Positions 43,824 through 52,724 of a DNA stretch of 64,000 bases are shown here, piece by piece. Numbering within the stretch: the stretch's first letter is position 1; the number at the start of each line of letters is the position of its first letter. The notes under the pieces are model-generated. The model made no database searches, had not been told where the DNA came from, and saw only the letters and a program-made list of their open reading frames with translations. Origin of the DNA: Alcanivorax sp. (GTDB taxonomy: Bacteria; Pseudomonadota; Gammaproteobacteria; Pseudomonadales; Alcanivoracaceae); assembly GCF_017794965.1 (NCBI RefSeq), contig NZ_CP051240.1:2046001-2110000 (forward strand), read 5' to 3'. A program made the translations under genes and the position numbers.

Positions 43824-44513
43824 TCAGAGAGGATTCAGCAAGCCGTCGTGCAATTCGTACTGCTGTGGACAGCGCCCCGCAAATTCCCGGTCGTGGGTCA
43901 CGATCATGAACGCCGTATCCAGCGACTGATTCAGATCCAACATCAACGCCTGCACTTGCTCAGCCGTACGCTCATCCAGATTGCCGGTGGGCTCGTCGGC
44001 CATCACCAGTGCCGGTTCCGTGACCAGAGCCCGGGCGATGGCCACGCGCTGGCGCTCACCGCCACTCAACGCCGAGGGCTTGTGGCTGAGGCGATGCCCC
44101 AACCCCACTTTCTCCAGCATGGCTGAGGCCCTTTCCCGGCATACTGCCGGCTTGTCACCGCGAATCAACAACGGCATAGCCACGTTTTCCAGCGCAGTAA
44201 ATTCCGGCAGCAGATGATGAAACTGGTACACGAAGCCCAGATAACGGTTGCGTAACCGGCCCGTGCCGCGTTCATTCAGGCTACTGAGATCATTGCCGGC
44301 AATGGTGACCTTGCCACGGGTAGCCGTGTCCAACCCGCCCAACAGGTTCAGCAGGGTGGACTTGCCGGAACCAGATGCACCGATGATCGCCAGAATGTCC
44401 CCCTTCTCCACGGTGAGATCCACACCACGCAACACTTCCAGCTCCGTGGGGCCCTCGTCATAACACTTCACCAAATGCGATGCCTGCAGCACCGGCTCGA
44501 CGGCATTACTCAT
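43824..44513 (-). CDS. lolD: Lipoprotein-releasing ABC ATPase LolD
   Basis: 229 residues from the ATG at 44513. Walker A GASGSGKSTLL, signature ALSGGERQRVAIARAL and Walker B PALVMADEPTGNLD are intact. LolD drives release of outer-membrane lipoproteins from the inner membrane. It overlaps the membrane subunit by 8 bp, so the pair is co-translated. Confidence 0.94.
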   Translation of the reverse strand: MSNAVEPVLQASHLVKCYDEGPTELEVLRGVDLTVEKGDILAIIGASGSGKSTLLNLLGGLDTATRGKVTIAGNDLSSLNERGTGRLRNRYLGFVYQFHHLLPEFTALENVAMPLLIRGDKPAVCRERASAMLEKVGLGHRLSHKPSALSGGERQRVAIARALVTEPALVMADEPTGNLDERTAEQVQALMLDLNQSLDTAFMIVTHDREFAGRCPQQYELHDGLLNPL

Positions 44514-45741
44514 AACGCAGGGCCTCCGCAGGTTGCACCCGGCTGGCACGCCAGGAAGGATAGAGGGTGGCCGCGAAGCTGATGAACAGGGCGATGGACA
44601 CAATGGTGAACACATCTCCCCACTGCAGCTCCGAAGGCAAGTAATTCACAAAATAGGCATCGAACAGGCGGGTATTGAAGGTACGCTCGATCCACTCGGC
44701 CAGGTTGCTCACATTGGACGCCAGCAGCACCCCGAGCAGCGTCCCCAGCAAGGTACCCACCACGCCAATCAGCGTGCCCTGCACCATGAAGATCCGCATG
44801 ATCGCCCCCGGAGAGGCCCCCAGGGTTCGCAGCACCGCAATATTGCCGCGCTTTTCCGTCACCAGCATGACCTGGCTGGAAATGATGTTGAAGGCGGCCA
44901 CCGCCACGATGAAGCTGAGCAACAGCGTCATCATGGTCTTTTCCATCTTGATGGCCTGGAAAAGATTGCCGTGGGAGCGGGTCCAGTCACTGGTGTAATA
45001 CCCCGGCCCGAGCTCCCGCTGCAAGCGCCAGCCCAGGGTGGGTGCGGCAAACAGGTCCTCAAGCTTGAGACGCAATCCCTGCACGGTGCCCGCTTCCCGG
45101 GCCAACTTGGCGGCGTCTTCCACGTTCACGTAGGCATACAGGGAATCCACCTCGGCCCGCACACGGAAAATGCCTGAAACCGTAAAGCGCTTGAAACGGG
45201 GCATCACGCCTGCAGGGGAAATGGTGGCCTCCGGCAGGACCAGGGTGACCTTGTCACCAAGATTCAGCCCCAACCGGCGGGCCAGACCGTAACCGATCAC
45301 CATGCCGAACTCACCGGGCTGCAGAGATTCCAGAGAACCCCGTTCCATGTAATCCCCCACGATGGACACCTTGCGTTCCGCCTCAGGCTCGATGCCATGA
45401 ATCAGGGCGCCAGCCACTTCACCGCTGTGGGTGAGCATGCCTTCGAGCTGAACAAAGGGAGATACGGCTTCGATTTCCGAATGGTGATCCAGCCGCTCGG
45501 CCAGGACATGCCAGTCCTCAACCGGCTCGCGACCGTGCACAGAAAGGTGGGTCACCATACCCAGAATCCGGGTCTGCAATTCCCGGTCAAAGCCGTTCAT
45601 CACGGACAATACCGTGATCAGCACCGCCACCCCCAGCATCAAGCCAAGGGCAGAAATCAGTGTGATCACCGAGATAAAGCTGTTTCGGGCTCGAGCGCCG
45701 GTGTAGCGCAGGCCGATATATAAGGAGAGAGGTTTGAACAT
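44506..45741 (-). CDS. Lipoprotein-releasing permease, LolC/E (LolF-like) type
   Basis: 411 residues with a first membrane helix (FISVITLISALGLMLGVAVL), a large periplasmic domain and three C-terminal helices. The start MFKPLSLYIGLRYT is the family start; an ATG three codons earlier is an alternative. Only one such subunit gene lies beside lolD. Genomes with a single one use it as a LolF homodimer, so that is suggested, but a second copy elsewhere is not excluded. It partners LolD. Confidence 0.88.
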   Translation of the reverse strand: MFKPLSLYIGLRYTGARARNSFISVITLISALGLMLGVAVLITVLSVMNGFDRELQTRILGMVTHLSVHGREPVEDWHVLAERLDHHSEIEAVSPFVQLEGMLTHSGEVAGALIHGIEPEAERKVSIVGDYMERGSLESLQPGEFGMVIGYGLARRLGLNLGDKVTLVLPEATISPAGVMPRFKRFTVSGIFRVRAEVDSLYAYVNVEDAAKLAREAGTVQGLRLKLEDLFAAPTLGWRLQRELGPGYYTSDWTRSHGNLFQAIKMEKTMMTLLLSFIVAVAAFNIISSQVMLVTEKRGNIAVLRTLGASPGAIMRIFMVQGTLIGVVGTLLGTLLGVLLASNVSNLAEWIERTFNTRLFDAYFVNYLPSELQWGDVFTIVSIALFISFAATLYPSWRASRVQPAEALRYE

Positions 45742-45922
45742 GGAGCGCATTTAACCCGAATCCCGGCACAAATACCACGCCCGCAATCAGGCCCCGGGAG
45801 AAGGAATCGCCGGCGCAGGCGTCTTTGTGAACCGGGTCTGCGTTCCTGTGCTGGCAAAATGGTTGAATAAGTGAGCCTAACTTTCTAATATCGAAAGAAA
45901 ATACCTATCGCCGGGGGAAAGA

Positions 45923-46984
45923 ATGAAAACGAGAATAATGCCGCTGCTGGCCTGTGCAGCGCTGGTGATGCCCGCTGCTGCCCTGTCCGCAGAGGTGCCC
46001 CAACGGGGACAGTCCGAATCCCAGGTGCGCAGCCAGTTTGGCACGCCCATGTCCACCAGGGGGCCGGTTGGCTCCCCCGCGATAACGCGCTGGAACTATG
46101 ATGGCTTCAGCGTCTACTTCGAAAATGGTGTCACCCTGCATACCGTGGTGGATCGCCCGGCGCCGCAAGCACCTGAGGTTGTATCCGGGCCCCAGGCCCT
46201 GCCTGAAATCGAGGAAGTGGAATCAGCGCCTGAAGCCACTGCCCCGCCGTCGGCAGAGACTGCCCCCACCACCCCCGCTAACCAAGGCGAGATGGCCTTC
46301 GATCCGGTGAGTGGCCGCTTTGTTCCCGCTGGCGACGCCGAGGCGGCCCCGGAAGAGGCCGCGGCACCTGCCGCAGAGCAAGACTCCCCGGCTGAACCAG
46401 TGGCTGAGACTGACACAGTGGACGCCCCGACGCCTGAAGAGGAAACGGACGCCCCCGCCACCAAGGCCACCGCCACTGCGGCACCTGCAGCAACCCCTGA
46501 GCCCGCGGCGGCGCCTGAGCCCACCCCGGCACCGCAGCCGGAACCTGCGCCTCAGGCAGCCAGTAAATCTGCCCCCGAGCCGGCACCGTCCGCCCCTGCA
46601 GAACCCGAGTCTGCTCCAGCTTCAGATGCCGAGTTCCGTTTCGACCCGATCACCGGACGCATCATTATCGCCGGGGAAGAAACACCGGAAGAAGCGGCGG
46701 CCAAGGCTCAGGCTGACGCGGCCATCGCCCAGGCCAAAGAGGAAGCAGAACAGGCCTCCGCAGCGGAAGCCGCCGCGGACAAGGCAAAAGCCGATGCCAA
46801 AGCGGAAGCTGAGAAGGTAAAGGCAGAAACTGAGAAAGCGCAAGCAACCACCGAAGAAGCTGCAGAGAAAGCCCGTGACAGCGCTGAAGCGGCAGCGGAG
46901 AGTACCGCAGAAGCCGTGGATGACGCTGCAGACAGCAGCGGCGATGACGGCGGTTTCTATATTGACTGGGGCGCCCGTCAGTAG
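45923..46984 (+). CDS. Secreted BamE-like protein with long Ala/Pro/Glu-rich tail
   Basis: 353 residues. A signal peptide covers about 1-23 (LLACAALVMPAAALSAE). Residues about 28-78 (SQVRSQFGTPMS, TRWNYDGFSVYFENG) resemble SmpA/BamE-type domains. Residues 80-230 are low-complexity Pro/Ala/Glu with a motif DPVSGRF (127-133), repeated as DPITGRI (241-247). Residues 255-340 are a continuous Ala/Glu/Lys helix, probably a coiled coil, and the end is FYIDWGARQ. The low-complexity part makes homology beyond the first domain uncertain. The function is unknown; a periplasmic envelope role is inferred. Confidence 0.7.
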   Translation: MKTRIMPLLACAALVMPAAALSAEVPQRGQSESQVRSQFGTPMSTRGPVGSPAITRWNYDGFSVYFENGVTLHTVVDRPAPQAPEVVSGPQALPEIEEVESAPEATAPPSAETAPTTPANQGEMAFDPVSGRFVPAGDAEAAPEEAAAPAAEQDSPAEPVAETDTVDAPTPEEETDAPATKATATAAPAATPEPAAAPEPTPAPQPEPAPQAASKSAPEPAPSAPAEPESAPASDAEFRFDPITGRIIIAGEETPEEAAAKAQADAAIAQAKEEAEQASAAEAAADKAKADAKAEAEKVKAETEKAQATTEEAAEKARDSAEAAAESTAEAVDDAADSSGDDGGFYIDWGARQ

Positions 46985-47027
46985 CACACTCGCGCGCATG
47001 TAAGCCCGTTACCGGAACCCTCCTCCC

Positions 47028-48035
47028 ATGCGCCGATTTCTTCCCGAATGGCACCCCCAGTGGGGGGTGCTACTTGCCTGGCCAGACCCTGACACCGATT
47101 GGGCGGATCATCTCGCCGAGGCAGAGCGTTGTTACCTGGACATCCTGGCTGCCCTGCTCGACCACCAGCACGTCCTGCTGGTCTGTCGGAATGACACCCT
47201 GCATAACCGTATTCAACGGCTGGTTGCCCAACGGGGCCTTGGCGCGGAGCGGCTGCAGCTGGTGATCGCCGACTACAACGACACCTGGGCACGGGATTTT
47301 GGCCCACTGGCCATCGAGAACGATGGCGCCACGGAACTGCTCGACTACACCTTCACCGGCTGGGGCGGCAAGTTCGAGGCCGACAGGGACAACGCCCTGA
47401 ACCAGCAACTGACATGGTCACTGCCACTTCATTCCCATTCACTGGTGCTGGAAGGCGGGGCCGTGGATACCGATGGCCAGGGCAACCTGCTGACAACACG
47501 CCATTGTCTGCGTAACCCAAACCGTAATCCCGCCCTCAGCGAAGACGAGCTGACCGCTCAGCTCAAACAGCAGCTGGGGGTGAAAGACATCTGGTGGCTG
47601 GATCACGGTGAACTGGAAGGTGATGACACCGACGCCCATGTGGACACCCTCGCCCGGTTCGTGGATGCGCGCACCCTTGCCTATGTGCAGTGTCAGGATA
47701 CGGAGGACAGTCACTACCCTTCCCTGCACCGCATGGAGCAGGAATTGCAGTCACTGGCCCACCACCACCATCTGACTCTGGTCCCGCTGCCCCTGCCCAC
47801 CCCGCAATATAGCCGCGAAGGCCAGCGCCTCCCCGCCACCTATGCGAACTTTCTCATCACCAATGAGAAGATCCTGCTCCCGGTGTATGGCTGCGAAACC
47901 GACCAGGCGGCTATCGACGCCCTGAGTGCCGTGGCCGGCGGACGCACCGTTACCCCGGTCAATTGCCGGGTCTTGATCGAACAACACGGCAGCCTGCATT
48001 GTGTCACCATGCAGTTGCCCCGCGGCGCTCTGTAA
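47028..48035 (+). CDS. aguA: Agmatine deiminase
   Basis: 335 residues of the peptidyl-arginine/agmatine deiminase fold. Catalytic elements include LVLEGGAVDTDGQGNLL, DHGELEGDDTDAHVDT and the nucleophile cysteine in LHCVTMQLPRG near the end. It converts agmatine to N-carbamoylputrescine. With the following amidase it makes putrescine from agmatine; an arginine decarboxylase is not in the window. Confidence 0.92.
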   Translation: MRRFLPEWHPQWGVLLAWPDPDTDWADHLAEAERCYLDILAALLDHQHVLLVCRNDTLHNRIQRLVAQRGLGAERLQLVIADYNDTWARDFGPLAIENDGATELLDYTFTGWGGKFEADRDNALNQQLTWSLPLHSHSLVLEGGAVDTDGQGNLLTTRHCLRNPNRNPALSEDELTAQLKQQLGVKDIWWLDHGELEGDDTDAHVDTLARFVDARTLAYVQCQDTEDSHYPSLHRMEQELQSLAHHHHLTLVPLPLPTPQYSREGQRLPATYANFLITNEKILLPVYGCETDQAAIDALSAVAGGRTVTPVNCRVLIEQHGSLHCVTMQLPRGAL

Positions 48036-48070
48036 GCGCCCTGCCCCTCAACCTTTCAGGAATGACGCCC

Positions 48071-48964
48071 ATGCGAGTTGCCGTTATCCAGCAGAAAAAC
48101 AGCGCTGACCTTGACGCCAACCTGGAACACTCCCTGTCGCTGGTTCGCCAGGCCGCCGATCAGGGGGCAGAGCTGGTGATGCTTCAAGAACTGCATCGCA
48201 GCCTGTACTTCTGTCAGACCGAAGACACCAGCGTGTTTGATCTGGCAGAAAGCATACCCGGCCCGAGCACCGACCGGCTCGGTGCGCTGGCGAAAGAACT
48301 CGGTATCGTTATCGTTGGCAGCCTGTTCGAAAAACGGGCCACCGGGCTGTATCACAATACCGCTGTGGTGCTGGAAAAGGACGGCAGCCTGGCCGGCATT
48401 TACCGCAAGATGCATATTCCCGACGACCCGGGCTTTTATGAGAAGTTTTATTTCACACCGGGGGATGCCGAATTCAACGATGGCCGCAGCGGCTTCAGCC
48501 CTATCCACACCAGCGTGGGAAAACTTGGCCTGCTGGTATGCTGGGACCAGTGGTATCCGGAAGCGGCGCGCCTGATGGCGCTGGCCGGCGCCGACCTGCT
48601 GCTCTACCCCACTGCCATCGGCTGGGACCCAGAGGATGAGCAGGAGGAGCAGCAGCGTCAGCTGAACGCCTGGATTACCATTCAGCGCGCCCATGGCGTT
48701 GCCAACGGCCTGCCGGTGCTGGTGGCCAACCGTACAGGGTTCGAACAGAGCCCTGCCGATGAAAGCGGCATCCAGTTCTGGGGTAACAGTTTCATCTGTG
48801 GCCCCCAGGGAGAATTCCTCGCCCAGGCGGACAGTGACAGCGAACAGGTATTGATGGCGGATGTGGACATGCAGCGCAGCGAATCTGTACGTCGCATCTG
48901 GCCTTACCTGCGGGATCGGCGGGTGGATGCGTACCAGGATCTGAGCAAACGCTACCGGGATTGA
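48071..48964 (+). CDS. aguB: N-carbamoylputrescine amidohydrolase
   Basis: 297 residues of the nitrilase family with the Glu-Lys-Cys triad: LQELHRSLYF, YRKMHIPDDPGFYEKFYF and LLVCWDQWYPEAARL. It hydrolyses N-carbamoylputrescine to putrescine, ammonia and CO2. The ATG at 48071 is chosen over 48062 because AGGA lies nine bases before it. It follows aguA by 35 bp, a two-gene unit, and a heptad array starts a few bases past its stop. Confidence 0.93.
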   Translation: MRVAVIQQKNSADLDANLEHSLSLVRQAADQGAELVMLQELHRSLYFCQTEDTSVFDLAESIPGPSTDRLGALAKELGIVIVGSLFEKRATGLYHNTAVVLEKDGSLAGIYRKMHIPDDPGFYEKFYFTPGDAEFNDGRSGFSPIHTSVGKLGLLVCWDQWYPEAARLMALAGADLLLYPTAIGWDPEDEQEEQQRQLNAWITIQRAHGVANGLPVLVANRTGFEQSPADESGIQFWGNSFICGPQGEFLAQADSDSEQVLMADVDMQRSESVRRIWPYLRDRRVDAYQDLSKRYRD

Positions 48965-48969
48965 GGCGA

Positions 48970-49208
48970 GCTGTAAGCTTTTAGCTACTAGCTACGAGTT
49001 TCGAAAAGCAAAACCGTAACCCACATGCTGGCAATGTGCTTGTGGTTTTCGAAACTCGTTACTCGTCATTCGCTGCTGGAAGTCCATTACCTCGCCAAGG
49101 CTCGGATCGCGATCGGACGACCGCTCCTACAGCAGCTTCGTAGAGGCGCTCCCAGCTTGCGATTCTCCCGGTTTTGCGTGCAGCGTGTTGCTTGATGCGT
49201 GATGCGGC
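48970..49208. repeat. Heptad arrays after aguB and before the 49.2-kb gene
   Basis: Array 48970-49004 (GCTGTAA, GCTTTTA, GCTACTA, GCTACGA, GTTTCGA) follows the aguB stop. Its last part is the inverted complement of 49046-49073 (TTTTCGA, AACTCGT, TACTCGT, CATTCGC) around a hairpin-like core. A REP-like GCTCCTAC unit lies at 49099-49135. A third array at 49174-49208 (TTGCGTG, CAGCGTG, TTGCTTG, ATGCGTG, ATGCGGC) leads into GCCGCAGAGCGGC at 49207-49219, ending one base before the stop of the next gene. Confidence 0.9.
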
Positions 49209-49220
49209 CGCAGAGCGGCT

Positions 49221-50477
49221 TCAATTCGCCATGCCGAACTCGTAACCCTCTTCTTTGCGCTTCACGTATTCGCTGACCTGGAAAGCCGGTTTGAGGACGT
49301 TATAAAGGTTCTCGTCGGTGGTCTCCATGTACTCGCGACGTTCACGTTCGAAGGAGCGGAAGCTCTGCTTGTAGTTCAGATAATAGTCCTGGATTTCCTT
49401 GAAACGCTTGGCAGCGTACATGGAATCCAGTGCTTCCATTGCAGACTTGGGGTGAATGCCAATTGCCGTATTGAACTGGTCGAATGCCCGGTAGATATCC
49501 CGATTACGGTTAACGTAGATCAGCGAGTTGGCGTATTCGTAATGCACGATGGCCAGATCATCCACCTGTGCGAAGGACGCTTCAAAACCATCCTCAACCC
49601 GGCTCAGTCGCGCACCAAAGGTCAGTCGGCCCAGCAGTTTGCCGACCACACGAATGATGTTGGCGTCCTTGGCCGCCTGCATGGCCAGCGCCACCGGGTG
49701 GCCGGGATCAATTTCCACCGCGTCATCCAGGGCACGGCTGACCTTGAAGAGATAGTTGTTCATCAAGGCTTCCATGGGCGTGGCTTCTTCAGCCAGACGG
49801 CCAATGGCAAAGGCATAACCGATCCGCAACACCATGTAGTCATCCTGGAATTCCGGTTCATCCTTCATGTCCTGGATTTCATCTACATAGTCGGCGATCT
49901 GGTTTGCCACATCGTTGAGCATCTCCAGCTTCACCTCACGGCTTTCAGTCAGATACAGCGCCTGGATACACTGAGCCAGGTACGCCGGCAACTTGCCGTA
50001 GGCACCGAGCTGGACACCGTAGTCCTTGGCGGCACGAAAATCGCCGCGGAAGAACAGCCGCCAGGTGTGCAGAATCTGCTGGGACAACACCTCATAGTCA
50101 CCATCAAAGTCCGGCCCCAATTCTTCCTTGAAGATCGGGAACCGTTCGAAACGCTTCTGCAGGTATTCGGCTGACGGGTACGGCACACTGATCGCGCGGG
50201 TCAGCACATCCCATTTTGCCTTGAGTTCTTCAGGTGGGTAATCGAAATAACGGGTCTGAAACGGTACCCGGGCCCACTCCCCCTTCACCAGGTCCTGGTC
50301 AACGTAAACCTTCTCGGTCTGCCAGCCATCCGTCTCTTCCACAGATTTGCGGCTTTCCTCTGCCATGGCGCGCAGTTCGCTACGGCTGTAGTCCTCATAA
50401 TCCTTATCTGCCAGTACCTGGCCAGAGACAACAAACCCGGCGAGGGTCAGCAGGGTGATCCCGACATGACGTTTCAT
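49221..50477 (-). CDS. Secreted protein with helical repeats, unknown function
   Basis: 418 residues. A signal peptide (about 1-24, LLTLAGFVVSGQVLA) is followed by an acidic helical protein whose spacing of aromatic and small residues suggests TPR-like pairs (about 90-330). No enzyme motif is seen. An upstream AAGGGAA supports the ATG at 50477. I do not recognise a named family. The stop codon is followed by a GCCGCTCTGCGGC mini-hairpin and heptads. Periplasmic scaffold or partner protein is a guess from the fold pattern only. Confidence 0.65.
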   Translation of the reverse strand: MKRHVGITLLTLAGFVVSGQVLADKDYEDYSRSELRAMAEESRKSVEETDGWQTEKVYVDQDLVKGEWARVPFQTRYFDYPPEELKAKWDVLTRAISVPYPSAEYLQKRFERFPIFKEELGPDFDGDYEVLSQQILHTWRLFFRGDFRAAKDYGVQLGAYGKLPAYLAQCIQALYLTESREVKLEMLNDVANQIADYVDEIQDMKDEPEFQDDYMVLRIGYAFAIGRLAEEATPMEALMNNYLFKVSRALDDAVEIDPGHPVALAMQAAKDANIIRVVGKLLGRLTFGARLSRVEDGFEASFAQVDDLAIVHYEYANSLIYVNRNRDIYRAFDQFNTAIGIHPKSAMEALDSMYAAKRFKEIQDYYLNYKQSFRSFERERREYMETTDENLYNVLKPAFQVSEYVKRKEEGYEFGMAN

Positions 50478-50667
50478 AGTTCCCTTATTCCGTATTGTTG
50501 TTGTGGTGATTATTTGGTGACCGATGGGTCAAAAATAGCGGTTCCAGCGTCGGGATTAAATGCTCTGAACTATCTCAAAATGACATCATCGACCACTCAC
50601 CCGATTAAACGCTTCGTTTATCGTGAGAGGTAAACAACTTTCTGACTTCCATCACGGTAAATGCAGC

Positions 50668-51462
50668 TCAGTGAGAGCCGCCCTGGCCAGAGACCTCAGG
50701 CCGGGAGGAACAAGACGCCATGCGTCTCTCGAAATAACCGTCATAGCAGGCAAGGGTCTCTACCTGCTTGAACAGATTGAAAATCTGCGGGGCCAGGTGA
50801 AGGGAAAGATCAAAAGGATGCAGCCCAATCCGTAGCGGTACCCTCTGGCGACGGGCGCGGGAGACATTCAGGGCATTGAACCAGCCGAGGAACAGGGCCC
50901 GAAACCGGGTGTCGGCTTCGAAGCCCACCAGCGGCAGGCGGGTGTGCGTACCCGTACCCGTGTCCAGCACGCCAGAGAGGGTTTCCACACAGGCAAAAGG
51001 CAATCGTGCAACCTGGGAACGGGACAGACTACCCAACGCCCAGGCGGGCGGCACATACAGCGATGATGCGGTCAGGTCGTGGTGCGCAAACCACTCATGG
51101 CAATCCTGCACCAGGCCAACAATCGCCTCCCCACTCAAGGAAAGGTGCTCAGCAACCTGACGGGACAGCAGCGCACTATGGAGTTTGTGGTAAAGCGTCA
51201 CCGGCGGTTGGCAACGATGGGACCAGCCATGGCCCGCCAACGGATGCCCGGCATTTTGCAGCTCTCGCAACCACGCCAGATCCTCTTCAGACCAGGCCTT
51301 GCCCGGCACCACCAGCAAGGTCACAGCCTGGGGAGGCAATGCCAGCTGACCCAGCATCTCCGTGACCTGGGGCCGCGTCTGAGGCATCACGTCATGAATG
51401 CTGACCAGTGCCTGCAAACCCGCATTGGCGCCCTGCCCCTGCACTGTCCGTTGCTCAGGCAT
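50668..51462 (-). CDS. DUF2334 / polysaccharide-deacetylase-like protein
   Basis: 264 residues. LVSIHDVMPQT and LAGHGWSHRC mark the metal-binding Asp/His start of a NodB-like deacetylase fold, of the DUF2334 type. Predicted to act on a sugar or glycolipid. It overlaps the glycosyltransferase gene by 8 bp, so the two probably modify the same glycan. The exact substrate is unknown. Confidence 0.78.
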   Translation of the reverse strand: MPEQRTVQGQGANAGLQALVSIHDVMPQTRPQVTEMLGQLALPPQAVTLLVVPGKAWSEEDLAWLRELQNAGHPLAGHGWSHRCQPPVTLYHKLHSALLSRQVAEHLSLSGEAIVGLVQDCHEWFAHHDLTASSLYVPPAWALGSLSRSQVARLPFACVETLSGVLDTGTGTHTRLPLVGFEADTRFRALFLGWFNALNVSRARRQRVPLRIGLHPFDLSLHLAPQIFNLFKQVETLACYDGYFERRMASCSSRPEVSGQGGSH

Positions 51463-52618
51463 GATGGCTGCTCAAACGGCGCAACAGTGCCAGGGTCGGG
51501 GACGGCAAGCTGGAGGGAGCGGTTTTCATGGCGGCACAATGCGCCAATACACCCCCCCAGTGCGCAATCGCATCCTGATTCATGGAACAGGCGGCAACAC
51601 GTGCTTGCTCAGCTCTTTCGCGTCGCTCGTTCACGCTCAAGCCATCAAGCCGCGCCAGGGTAGCCGGCAAATCCTCGCCTTCTGCCATGATCCACAGCCC
51701 TTGCGCCAGTGCCGGCCATTCATTGATACCGCACGCCGGCGTGGTAATGACCAGCCGCTGACGCGCCATGGCTTCCAGTGCCACAGTACCGAAGGCCTCT
51801 ACCGAGGAAGGCAGCACCAGCACCTGGCTGCGATCAATCAGCGCCACCACCTGCTCGCGAGTGCACCAGCCCAGCAGTGTCAGGTTATCGCAACGCTTGC
51901 TGGCCTCTTCCACCTTGCCGCGCAGGGGGCCATCCCCGGCCACCTCAAATTGCAGGTCTGGCCGGCTTTGCGCCAACGCGATGAATGATTCAATGTTTTT
52001 TTCTGCCGCCAGACGGCCCACGTAACAGACTCGCGAAACGGTGTCGGCCAGCGGTTGTATCGGGGTATGAACAAATTCCCGCGCCAGCGGCGTACCGACC
52101 AGTTGCGGATTACGGGCGCCAGCGGCCCGGGCCTGGGCAATCATGGACTCACAGATGGTGGCGGCCGTTTCACTACCCTGGAACAGGGTACGGTTCACCC
52201 AGTTGAGAAAGCCGCCCGCCAGCCGCGCCAGACGCTTCCCCCAATAGAGTTCCACCAAGCGGTTGTAATCAGTCTGGAAGGTGACACAGACCGGGATGCC
52301 CCACTTCTTTGCGATCCAGTAGCCAATCATGGAAAAGATACCGGGGCCGGGAATCACGATAACGTGGGGTTTCATTTCCCACACCAGCGCACTGAGTTCC
52401 CGTACCTTGGGAAAGAACAGCCGCTGTGTCGGGTCCCCGGGAATCGGCATGGAGCCCCCCTGACAGGGGTGGGGATCCACCAGGCATGGCTGCACCAGCT
52501 CAACCCGTTCAACCTGATCTTCCAGATGCGATACCAGATCCTGGAAATAGGCACCGACGCCATTCCGGCCCTTGATCGCATCCACCACAAACAGTACTCG
52601 AAGCGTTTTGGTATCCAT
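51455..52618 (-). CDS. Family-4 glycosyltransferase
   Basis: 387 residues of GT-B fold. The C-terminal nucleotide-sugar domain has VCYVGRLAAEKNIESFIAL, FEVAGDGPLRGKVEEA and LVLPSSVEAFGTVALEAMA, the GT4 EX7E motif. The N-terminal domain contains VIVIPGPGIFSMIG. It resembles alpha-glycosyltransferases of glycolipid synthesis; the acceptor is unknown. It is followed by the deacetylase-like gene and preceded by a sulfotransferase gene 106 bp away. Confidence 0.85.
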   Translation of the reverse strand: MDTKTLRVLFVVDAIKGRNGVGAYFQDLVSHLEDQVERVELVQPCLVDPHPCQGGSMPIPGDPTQRLFFPKVRELSALVWEMKPHVIVIPGPGIFSMIGYWIAKKWGIPVCVTFQTDYNRLVELYWGKRLARLAGGFLNWVNRTLFQGSETAATICESMIAQARAAGARNPQLVGTPLAREFVHTPIQPLADTVSRVCYVGRLAAEKNIESFIALAQSRPDLQFEVAGDGPLRGKVEEASKRCDNLTLLGWCTREQVVALIDRSQVLVLPSSVEAFGTVALEAMARQRLVITTPACGINEWPALAQGLWIMAEGEDLPATLARLDGLSVNERRERAEQARVAACSMNQDAIAHWGGVLAHCAAMKTAPSSLPSPTLALLRRLSSHHA

Positions 52619-52724
52619 GGCCGCGAGTATTACCCGTGCGGATGTCCGAAATGTGACACCGGAAAAACCGGCCTGGGCAAATTTGCGACAGAATGTAACG
52701 GTGGGTCATACCCGCCGCGCCCGG

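Noticed and set aside
50623..50835. Plus-strand frame across 50.6-50.8 kb
   Set aside because: It runs antisense through the 3' end of the DUF2334 gene and has no ribosome-binding site.
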